NCBI GenBank assembly: GCA_900554165.1
Contig: USGR01000014.1
Span: forward strand, 1-11,361
DNA length: 11,361 nt
Direction of reading: 5' to 3'
From: an uncultured Oscillospiraceae bacterium
Lineage (GTDB): Bacteria; Bacillota_A; Clostridia; Oscillospirales; Acutalibacteraceae
A model generated the notes under the pieces. The model was not told the origin of the DNA. It saw only the letters and a list, made by a program, of their open reading frames with translations, and searched no databases. The translations under genes and the position numbers were made by a program. Positions 1 to 5,761 of the stretch are shown piece after piece (the stretch's first letter is position 1; every line of letters begins with the position of its first letter).

Positions 1-137
1 CCATAACGGAAATAGCGCCGAGCGGCAGCGATATATCTAACTACGCAGTTATTGATCCTTCTGCTGATTTTGACGATTTACGCTTTGTCATGGTTATAAA
101 AAGCTTTGAGGGGCAAAGCGGCGCATCTGGAAATTAA
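1..137 (+). CDS. mreC: MreC, C-terminal end (partial, cut by window edge)
   Basis: The open frame runs from position 3 to a TAA at 135-137 and gives about 44 residues, ending in the sequence DFDDLRFVMVIKSFEG plus a short Gly/Ser tail. MreC is the periplasmic-side scaffold of the elongasome. It is anchored by one N-terminal membrane helix and links MreB and MreD to the class B penicillin-binding protein. The pattern 'D-F-x-x-L-x-x-V-x-V-I' is the usual end of the MreC beta-barrel domain, seen here as ADFDDLRFVMVIKS. The assignment rests on this short tail and on mreD and mrdA following directly. The catalogue-like N-terminal helix and coiled coil lie outside the window, so they cannot be checked. 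Confidence 0.75.
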   Translation, partial: ITEIAPSGSDISNYAVIDPSADFDDLRFVMVIKSFEGQSGASGN

Positions 138-192
138 GAGAGGCAATGATATTTAAATTGCGGAATATAAATTGCCGGAATTAAACGGCGGA

Positions 193-220
193 TTGATATT
201 TAGCTTGGAGCGGTTATATT
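193..220 (+). promoter_or_regulatory. Candidate sigma-A promoter for mreD-mrdA
   Basis: TTGATA at 193-198 and TATATT at 215-220 are separated by 16 bases, and each matches consensus at 5 of 6 positions. If used, the transcript would start near 227 and carry a leader of roughly 190 bases before mreD. AT-rich DNA gives such matches by chance, so this is a moderate prediction, strengthened by the unusual gap after mreC. Confidence 0.4.
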
Positions 221-405
221 TGGTTCAGATTTTATAAAAATCAACGCCGGTTGCGGGCAAAATATTTTACAGGGCTGCAGCGTGTGTAATCTTGTGTGGT
301 GCGGTTGCTGCTGCAAATAGATGAACTGAGAAATGTGCATTGATACTTTTCGCGGCTAAATGGGGATGCGCCAAAATACTTAGAGGAGTACCTCGGCAGA
401 CTTTT

Positions 406-412
406 AGGAGGG
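406..412 (+). promoter_or_regulatory. SD site fixing the mreD start
   Basis: AGGAGGG lies 8 bases before the TTG at 421. The longer reading from TTG 340 has no SD and adds 27 residues with no MreD-like character, so 421 is preferred. Confidence 0.75.
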
Positions 413-420
413 TTTTAACA

Positions 421-936
421 TTGAGGAGCGAAAACAAATCTGGCTCTAAATTCAGATATATAGCTCACTGCCTTCTGCTGCTTGTGTGCTATCTGCTTGA
501 GGTGACGCCGAATTTATTTCCGACTGTTTTCGGTACGCTGCCAAATCTAATAATAATCGTGATTATATGCATAGCGATGTTTGAAAAGGACCTTGCCGGT
601 GCGATTTTTGGACTTGCCGGAGGATTGCTGTTAGACCTCACATCGCTGCAGCTGCCGGGTTTTAACGCTATTATATTGCTGATTATGGGCTGCGCGGCGG
701 GACTAATAGTGAGCAACTTTCTTAAAAATACGCTGTCGTCCGCACTGCTGTTGTGCGGCGGCGCGACATTGATTTATAATATAATATATTGGCTCATCTT
801 TTACGTTTTCAGAGGCGTAGAGCATGCTTTATATTATTTTGCAAGATACATGCTTATAGAAGTTTTATATACATTAGTTTTGCTCATACCGATATATTTA
901 ATAATGCGCAGATTTTTGAAAAGCGCGAAAGCATAA
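421..936 (+). CDS. mreD: MreD, rod shape-determining membrane protein
   Basis: This 171-residue, very hydrophobic protein starts at TTG 421. MreD is a polytopic inner-membrane component of the elongasome that works with MreC and PBP2 in lateral wall growth. About five or six membrane segments can be seen: one near the N-terminus (RYIAHCLLLLVCYLL), a pair around the FEKDLAGAIFGLAGGLLLDL stretch, then FNAIILLIMGCAAGLIV, the SALLLCGGATLIYNIIYWL segment and a last helix before the basic end RRFLKSAKA. The 'GLxxGLLxDL' pattern is typical of MreD, and the length matches the family (about 160-180). It follows mreC and stands 25 bases before mrdA. Sequence conservation in this family is low, so much of the assignment comes from topology and position. 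Confidence 0.88.
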   Translation: MRSENKSGSKFRYIAHCLLLLVCYLLEVTPNLFPTVFGTLPNLIIIVIICIAMFEKDLAGAIFGLAGGLLLDLTSLQLPGFNAIILLIMGCAAGLIVSNFLKNTLSSALLLCGGATLIYNIIYWLIFYVFRGVEHALYYFARYMLIEVLYTLVLLIPIYLIMRRFLKSAKA

Positions 937-961
937 TATTTATTAAGGGGAGGCTGTACAG

Positions 962-2944
962 ATGAAGAAAAAGCCGATTTTTAAAAGGCTTGCCGTTATT
1001 TCAGGCATAATGGCTGTAATAATGCTGGTGTATACGGTAAAGTTTGGCTATATGCAGCTTGCTCAGGCTGATTATTACAGAAGCCTTTCTGATACTACAT
1101 ATTCGCAGAAAGTAAGCATTAAAGCGGCGCGGGGAGAAATAGTTGACAGGTACGGCCGACCGCTTGCGCAGAACCGTCAGTCGCAGAACGTGGTGCTTAA
1201 TGCGATATATCTAAAAAATGCCGATATTAATACAACTCTGCTTACAATTATAAATTTACTTAAATCGAGCGGGCAGTCTTGGAAAGACGAACTGCCGCTT
1301 ACGACAAATAATCCTGTGGAATATGGCACAAATCTTTCACAAATTTCAGATATGCAGGAGTATCTTGGACTTAACGATTATGCCACTGCTCAGAACTGCT
1401 ATGACGCTCTTGTCCAGAAGTACGGCCTTGCGAGATATTCTTTTGAAGAGCAGCGCAATATTATGGGCATCAGATATACAATGGATGCGCGTGATTTTTC
1501 AATAGCTAATCCATTTACCTTGGCGGAGGATATTTCCGACGCTACGGCGCTTAAGATTAAAGAGCTGAGCATACCTGGCGTTCAGGTGGATATAGTTCCG
1601 GTCAGGGAGTATATTGAGATAGACATAGCGCCGCATATAATAGGCACGATAGGCCCGATATATGCCGAGGACGACTGGGACACTTTAAAGCAAAAGGGCT
1701 ATGCATATGACGACAAAATAGGCAAAAGCGGAATAGAGCAGGCTATGGAGGATTATTTGAGGGGACAACCTGGTATTCAGCGCGTGACGCTTGATAAAAA
1801 TAATAATGTAGTGTCGGTGGTAACAGAGTCGGAGCCGGTAGCCGGCAACACGGTTATGCTTACGATAGACAGAGATTTGCAGCGTGTTGCGCAGGACGCG
1901 CTGGCTAACATGGTTAACTCCTTGGCTGGCAAAGAGGACAGCGATTCGCATGCTGGGGCAGTAGTCGTGTTAGACGTCAACAGCTTTGAGGTGCTGGCAG
2001 CTGCAACATATCCTTCATATGACATGAACACTTATAAGACTAATTATTCAGAGCTTTTACAGAATGAATATAACCCGCTTTATAACCGCGCACTGCAGGG
2101 AGTGTATCCGCCGGGTTCCACCTTTAAACCGGCGATAGCGCTTGCGGCCTTACAGGAAAATATAATAACAGAGCAGACGATTTTTAACTGTGTCCATACT
2201 TTCAGGGCTAATGATATGACTTTTAGCTGCCTTGGATACCATGGAAAAATTAATGTTCTTACTGCGCTTGCGAAATCCTGCAACTATTTTTTCTTTGAAC
2301 TTGCCGACAGATTAGGCATAAATACTATGAACAAATACTGCCAGCTAATGGGACTGGGGCTTCCTACGGGAATAGAAATTACCGAAAGCTCCGGCATGCT
2401 GGCCGGACCGTCTACCCGCAGCAGCTGGAACTACGGCGACACGATACAGGCGGCTATAGGCCAGTCGGACAACGTATTTACTCCAATTCAGATGGCAGCG
2501 TATATATCTACAATAGTAAACGGCGGCACAAGATACAGTGCGCATCTTGTTAAAGAGATAAAATCATATGATATGCAAAAAACTGTTAAAGATGATACGC
2601 CGACGGTGCTTAATGAAACGGGATTTAGAGACGACGTAATAGCTACTATTAAAAAGGGCATGCTGTCGGTTTCTCTTGAAGGTACGGCACGGTCGATATT
2701 CAGCAAGTATCCAATAGAGGTTGGCGCCAAGACGGGTACGGCTGAAATATCAAACGGCCTGGACCATGGTGTGTTTATTGCTTTTGCTCCATATGATGAC
2801 CCGGAAATAGCCATTGCGGCGGTAATAGAAAACGGCGGACACGGTTCTTCTGTGGCGCCGCTGGTAAAGGAAATACTCGACCAATACTTCTTTGCTGAAA
2901 ATGAGGTATATAACGACCAGCAGGTTAATACGCTGCTTCCGTAA
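962..2944 (+). CDS. mrdA: Penicillin-binding protein 2 (class B transpeptidase)
   Basis: This 660-residue monofunctional DD-transpeptidase cross-links peptidoglycan during elongation, normally partnered with the RodA glycosyltransferase. A cytoplasmic basic start (MKKKPIFKR) leads into a single membrane anchor at about residues 10-29. The PBP dimerisation domain follows, including the conserved RGEIVDRYGRPLA stretch at 57-69. The catalytic domain shows all three motifs: STFK with nucleophile Ser386 and Lys389, SCN at 439-441, and KTGT at 590-593. The IGQ box at 499-501 is followed by SDNVFTP, where PBP2 proteins usually have Gly-Tyr. A strong SD (AAGGGGAGG, 945-953) stands 8 bases before the ATG. 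No rodA is found downstream. A sporulation-type (SpoVD) paralogue is less likely because of the mreCD context and the lack of a PASTA domain. Confidence 0.93.
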   Translation: MKKKPIFKRLAVISGIMAVIMLVYTVKFGYMQLAQADYYRSLSDTTYSQKVSIKAARGEIVDRYGRPLAQNRQSQNVVLNAIYLKNADINTTLLTIINLLKSSGQSWKDELPLTTNNPVEYGTNLSQISDMQEYLGLNDYATAQNCYDALVQKYGLARYSFEEQRNIMGIRYTMDARDFSIANPFTLAEDISDATALKIKELSIPGVQVDIVPVREYIEIDIAPHIIGTIGPIYAEDDWDTLKQKGYAYDDKIGKSGIEQAMEDYLRGQPGIQRVTLDKNNNVVSVVTESEPVAGNTVMLTIDRDLQRVAQDALANMVNSLAGKEDSDSHAGAVVVLDVNSFEVLAAATYPSYDMNTYKTNYSELLQNEYNPLYNRALQGVYPPGSTFKPAIALAALQENIITEQTIFNCVHTFRANDMTFSCLGYHGKINVLTALAKSCNYFFFELADRLGINTMNKYCQLMGLGLPTGIEITESSGMLAGPSTRSSWNYGDTIQAAIGQSDNVFTPIQMAAYISTIVNGGTRYSAHLVKEIKSYDMQKTVKDDTPTVLNETGFRDDVIATIKKGMLSVSLEGTARSIFSKYPIEVGAKTGTAEISNGLDHGVFIAFAPYDDPEIAIAAVIENGGHGSSVAPLVKEILDQYFFAENEVYNDQQVNTLLP

Positions 2945-3076
2945 TATCTGGATAACACTTTATTGATGTATTAATAATTTTGCAACAATTGGACTGCTGG
3001 TAATGCAAAAACGTCGGATATACTGGGTATTGGCATATGCGTATATCTTTGAAGTCGGTTCGCAGCTGGTAGAAAG

Positions 3077-3122
3077 AGAAAATAAATATCTTTGAGAGCT
3101 TAGAAAGCGTGATTTATTTTCT
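3077..3122. repeat. AT-rich inverted repeat upstream of the minD-like gene
   Basis: AGAAAATAAAT at 3077-3087 is perfectly mirrored by ATTTATTTTCT at 3112-3122, with a 24-base centre that can form a further CTTT/AAAG pair. There is no T-run after it, so it does not look like an intrinsic terminator. It lies in the 257-base gap 2945-3201, where I see no gene. A second weaker stem (TTTTGCA/TGCAAAA, 2978-2984 with 3004-3010) is near the start of the gap. The repeat touches the -35 element of the promoter candidate next to it, so an operator role is conceivable. Confidence 0.5.
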
Positions 3123-3150
3123 TTACAGCAAAGGATTTATATGATAAACT
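3122..3150 (+). promoter_or_regulatory. Candidate promoter for minD-mgsA-hisS-aspS
   Basis: TTTACA (3122-3127, 5 of 6) and TAAACT (3145-3150, 4 of 6) are spaced by 17 bases, with a TG at 3142-3143 making an extended -10. It would start a transcript about 45 bases before the GTG of the MinD-like gene. It fits the need for a new start after the long gap behind mrdA. Confidence 0.45.
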
Positions 3151-3201
3151 AAATTATATATAGCATTATACTTCATCTGATTGTTGTAAGGGAGCTTTTA
3201 G

Positions 3202-3948
3202 GTGGGCAAACTAATATTGCTGACCTCCGGAAAGGGAGGGTCGGGCAAATCGTCAATAACTTGCGGATTGGGAGCCGCACTGTGTCGTCGGGGCAACAAA
3301 GTCCTTCTGGTCGACATGGATGAGGGGCTTAGGACGCTTGATTTAATGCTAGGTCTTGCATCACAGACGCTGTTCGATTTAAGCGACGTATATAATTTAC
3401 GGTGCAGCTTGGCAGCGGCGGTGCAGCCGGCAGGTGAGAACGGCGCATACAGCAATCTTTATTTGCTTCCGGCGCCGCTGAAATCCGGTGATGTGCAGGG
3501 CGACGACAGATTAGCTGAATTAAAGCATCATATGGCGCAGGGGTACGATTATGTGCTTATCGACTCGCCGGCGGGACTTGACGCTGGTTTTATGTCGGCT
3601 GCAGCCGGTGTAAGGGACGCTTTAATTGTTGTAACTCCTGACCCGGTATGTGTGAGGATAGCCTCTACTGTGCGTGAAACGCTTTTAAAAGCCGGCGCTG
3701 AGAATATTAGAATGCTTATTAATAAGTTTTCACGGGACATGCTGTTAAGGCGAACGGTTTTCAATATTGATGAAGTGATTGACGAAACCGGCATACAGCT
3801 TATAGGTATTGTGCCGTATGACAAAAATGTTCAGCAAGCGGCATCGCTCGGGACGCCGCTTGAGGGATGTGCGGCGGCGCGGGCGTTTGACCGCATAGCG
3901 GCCAGACTTGACGGTGAGCATATTTCCGTAAACGAAAGAGATTTATAA
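3202..3948 (+). CDS. minD: MinD-type ParA/Mrp P-loop ATPase
   Basis: This 248-residue protein starts at GTG 3202, with an SD-like AAGGGAG 7 bases upstream. MinD ATPases dimerise on ATP binding, sit on the membrane and recruit the division inhibitor MinC. The deviant Walker A is KGGSGKSS (signature Lys11, catalytic Lys16), the switch region is VDMDEGLRTLDLMLG (37-51, with Asp38 and Asp40), and Walker B is YDYVLIDSPAG with Asp121. The GIVPYDKNVQQAASLGTP stretch at 202-219 matches the MinD 'GVIPED...' region. Known MinD proteins are about 265-270 residues and end in an amphipathic basic helix. Here the protein stops early with an acidic tail, and no such helix is visible. No minC or minE is adjacent. 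The family is sure, but a classical MinD role is less so. Other MinD/FlhG-like functions remain possible. Confidence 0.8.
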   Translation: MGKLILLTSGKGGSGKSSITCGLGAALCRRGNKVLLVDMDEGLRTLDLMLGLASQTLFDLSDVYNLRCSLAAAVQPAGENGAYSNLYLLPAPLKSGDVQGDDRLAELKHHMAQGYDYVLIDSPAGLDAGFMSAAAGVRDALIVVTPDPVCVRIASTVRETLLKAGAENIRMLINKFSRDMLLRRTVFNIDEVIDETGIQLIGIVPYDKNVQQAASLGTPLEGCAAARAFDRIAARLDGEHISVNERDL

Positions 3949-3958
3949 ATATTTAATG

Positions 3959-3972
3959 ATGCCGTAAGGCAT
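3959..3972 (+). promoter_or_regulatory. Small GNRA-loop hairpin ahead of mgsA SD
   Basis: ATGCC (3959-3963), loop GTAA, and GGCAT (3968-3972) form a 5-bp stem capped by a GNRA-type tetraloop. It ends directly at the SD GGAGGTG (3973-3979) of mgsA. It could tune translation or protect an mRNA end, though it is short enough to arise by chance. Confidence 0.35.
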
Positions 3973-3983
3973 GGAGGTGTATT

Positions 3984-4376
3984 ATGAATATTGCATTAAC
4001 AGCACACGATGCGAAAAAGGAACTGCTTGTACAATTCTGCATAGCATACTGCGGGATACTCAGCAGACATTCAATTTGTGCGACAGGCGCAACGGGTAAA
4101 ATAGTATCAGAAGCCACAGGGCTGGATATTCAAAAATATTTAAGCGGGCCTCAAGGCGGCGACCAGCAGATAGCATCGCGCATAAGCTGTGATGAGATTG
4201 ATATGCTTATATTTTTCTGTGATCCGAATAAAGGCGAAGTTAAGGATTTAGACATTTTACGTTTGTGCGACGTTCATAATATACCGTACGCCACAAATAT
4301 AGCGACGGCGGAAATGTTGATACACGGACTTAGCCGAGGCGACCTTGACTGGAGGAATATTGCAAAGCCCTTATAA
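3984..4376 (+). CDS. mgsA: Methylglyoxal synthase
   Basis: This 130-residue cytosolic enzyme converts dihydroxyacetone phosphate to methylglyoxal and phosphate, a glycolytic bypass that relieves sugar-phosphate build-up. The N-terminal ALTAHD gives His8, which corresponds to His19 of the E. coli enzyme. ATGATGKIVSEATG (33-46) forms the phosphate-binding region. SGPQGGDQQ (54-62) carries the catalytic aspartate, Asp60, equivalent to E. coli Asp71. FFCDP (77-81) and NIPYATNIATAE (99-110) are family signatures. The length agrees with the shorter Firmicutes forms (about 137), without the C-terminal extension of E. coli. A clear GGAGGTG SD precedes the ATG, 35 bases after the MinD-like gene. In Clostridia mgsA often ends the mre/min/rodA cluster, so its place here is expected. 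Confidence 0.95.
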   Translation: MNIALTAHDAKKELLVQFCIAYCGILSRHSICATGATGKIVSEATGLDIQKYLSGPQGGDQQIASRISCDEIDMLIFFCDPNKGEVKDLDILRLCDVHNIPYATNIATAEMLIHGLSRGDLDWRNIAKPL

Positions 4377-4395
4377 TGCTATAGGGGATGAAATC

Positions 4396-4429
4396 GGCTT
4401 TGACTGCAAAGCTGTTGCAGCGCTTAGCC
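4396..4429 (+). promoter_or_regulatory. Stem-loop upstream of the hisS SD
   Basis: CTGCAA (4404-4409) pairs with TTGCAG (4415-4420) around a 5-base loop. An outer GGCT/AGCC pair (4396-4399 with 4426-4429) extends the structure. It is flanked by two copies of ATAGGGG (4381-4387 and 4430-4436), and the second copy leads into the AGGA SD at 4440-4443. There is no T-run, so it is not a classic terminator. A regulatory role is only a guess. Confidence 0.35.
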
Positions 4430-4450
4430 ATAGGGGGACAGGATGTTTTA

Positions 4451-5719
4451 ATGGCTGAAATAAACAGGGCGGTTCGGGGCACTATGGACGTTACCCCGGC
4501 CGACAGCTATAAATGGCAGTATATAGAACGTGTAATAGCCGATACTGCAAAGCTTTACGGGTATTCTGAAATAAGAATACCTGTGTTTGAGTACACGGAG
4601 GTTTTTCGGCGCTCAGTGGGTGAGACGACGGATGTCGTTCAAAAGGAAATGTACACTTTTGACGACATGGGCGGCCGTTCGATAACACTGCGTCCGGAAG
4701 GAACTGCGGGGGTAGTTAGGGCGTTTTTGGAAAACGGTCTGCATAATGAACCGATGCCGCAGAAGCTGTATTATATATTATCCTGCTACAGGTATGAAAA
4801 GCCGCAGTCCGGCCGGCTCCGCGAATTTCACCAGTTTGGCTGCGAATGCTTCGGCGCAGCTCTTCCGCGTGCCGATGCAGAGATTATAAAGCTTGTAAAT
4901 GACGTCATAACGCGCCTTGGCGTTAAGGATTATGTAAGCCTTGAGCTTAATTCTATAGGCTGCAAAAAGTGCCGCACGGATTTTTTAGAAGCGCTGAAGA
5001 AGTATTACGAACCGTATAAATCGGAATTGTGCGAAACCTGCCTTGACAGACTTGAGCGCAATCCTATGAGGCTTCTCGACTGCAAATCTCCGGTGTGTTC
5101 GGCAATCGCGGCAGGCGCGCCGGATATCACCGACTATTTATGCGAGGAGTGCGCTGAGCACTTTGAGGGCGTTAAATCAGCACTGGACGCATATGGCATA
5201 GATTATAAAATAAATCCTAAAATAGTCCGCGGACTGGATTATTACAACCGCACTGTGTTTGAATTTGTAACGGACAAGCTGGGCGCTCAGGCGACGGTGT
5301 CAGGCGGCGGAAGATATGACGGACTGGTTGAGCAGATGAACGGTCCCAGCATGCCGGCGCTCGGCTTCGGTATGGGACTGGAGCGCATGATAATGCTCAT
5401 GGAAAATGTGGGCGCGCCGTTTCCGCAGCGCGACGTCTGCGATATATACATCGGCTCGGCCGGCAGCGGCGCCGAAGCCAAGGCTGCGCAGATAGCGGAT
5501 TATCTCCGCAGCATCGGGATATATGCAGTGACGGACATTGTCGGGCGCAGCGTTAAAGCGCAGATGAAATACGCCGGACGTCTTGGCGCAAGATATACCG
5601 CTATAATCGGCGACAGTGAGCTTGAAAGCGGTTATGTAAATGTAAAGAATATGGAAAGCGGCGAGACGGTGCAGGTAAGTCTTGACGAGAAATCGGTGCT
5701 TGCTGCTATTAAGCAATAA
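4451..5719 (+). CDS. hisS: Histidyl-tRNA synthetase
   Basis: This 422-residue class II synthetase charges tRNA-His. ATG 4451 is chosen because AGGA lies 7 bases upstream and the protein then begins MAEINRAVRGTMDVTP, as in the family. The in-frame ATG 4388 has its G-run directly against the codon and would add 21 unrelated residues. Numbering from 4451, TLRPEGT is at 79-85, motif 2 (CYRYEKPQSGRLREF) at 112-126, the histidine-specific RGLDYYNRTVFEF starts at 260, SGGGRYDG at 284, and motif 3 GFGMGLERM is at 305-313. Four cysteine pairs in the insertion (for example GCKKC, CETC, CEEC) suggest the metal-binding-type module common in Firmicutes HisRS. The C-terminus is an anticodon-binding domain. 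The full length excludes a HisZ-type paralogue, which lacks that domain. Confidence 0.96.
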   Translation: MAEINRAVRGTMDVTPADSYKWQYIERVIADTAKLYGYSEIRIPVFEYTEVFRRSVGETTDVVQKEMYTFDDMGGRSITLRPEGTAGVVRAFLENGLHNEPMPQKLYYILSCYRYEKPQSGRLREFHQFGCECFGAALPRADAEIIKLVNDVITRLGVKDYVSLELNSIGCKKCRTDFLEALKKYYEPYKSELCETCLDRLERNPMRLLDCKSPVCSAIAAGAPDITDYLCEECAEHFEGVKSALDAYGIDYKINPKIVRGLDYYNRTVFEFVTDKLGAQATVSGGGRYDGLVEQMNGPSMPALGFGMGLERMIMLMENVGAPFPQRDVCDIYIGSAGSGAEAKAAQIADYLRSIGIYAVTDIVGRSVKAQMKYAGRLGARYTAIIGDSELESGYVNVKNMESGETVQVSLDEKSVLAAIKQ

Positions 5720-5725
5720 CAAAGC

Positions 5726-5761
5726 GGGGAGGTTAGGGGCCGCAGCAGCGGCCCGTTACAT
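5726..5761 (+). promoter_or_regulatory. SD plus GC-rich hairpin in the aspS start region
   Basis: The only good SD, GGGGAGG at 5726-5732, lies 29 bases before the aspS ATG at 5762. Between them GGGCCGC (5737-5743) pairs perfectly with GCGGCCC (5748-5754) around AGCA. Folding this 7-bp stem leaves about 11 unpaired bases between SD and start, a more usual distance. No T-run follows, so it is not a typical hisS terminator. Confidence 0.5.

Larger units (their letters stand above)
138..420 (+). other. Long mreC-mreD intergenic leader
   Basis: This 283-base non-coding gap separates two genes that are usually nearly adjacent. It holds a promoter-like pair at 193-220, an imperfect tandem repeat of about 15 bases at 155-183 (copies differ mainly by one extra C), and a GAGG/CCTC stem with loop AGTA at 383-394, 11 bases before the mreD SD. 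I find no convincing gene. The longest start-to-stop run with an SD-like sequence is 12 codons at 146-184. Confidence 0.5.

Noticed and set aside
146..184. 12-codon open frame after mreC with GAGAGG in front
   Set aside because: It is too short and has no recognisable leader-peptide codon pattern. An SD-like purine run here is expected by chance.
340..420. Upstream TTG start extending mreD by 27 residues
   Set aside because: No SD lies before it and the extension is not MreD-like, while TTG 421 has an AGGAGGG 8 bases upstream.
2488..2958. Minus-strand open frame of 156 codons over the 3' end of mrdA
   Set aside because: It covers the KTG region of PBP2 on the opposite strand, and the protein is low-complexity Ser-rich with no family features.
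4345..4377. TTGACT and TATAAT overlapping the mgsA stop, as a hisS promoter
   Set aside because: The spacer is 21 bases, too long for sigma-A, and the -10 has no TG extension. I would not call it without start mapping.
4388..4450. Upstream ATG start extending hisS by 21 residues
   Set aside because: The G-run is directly against the codon with no spacing, and the family begins near the MAEINRAVRGT stretch at 4451, which has its own SD.
4377..4450. T-box riboswitch upstream of hisS or aspS
   Set aside because: The spacers (74 and 42 bases) are too short for a T-box, and no T-box core or terminator/antiterminator pair is seen.
5300..5722. Minus-strand open frame of 140 codons over hisS
   Set aside because: It is antisense to the conserved HisRS motif 3 and anticodon domain, with no SD-supported start or known domain.
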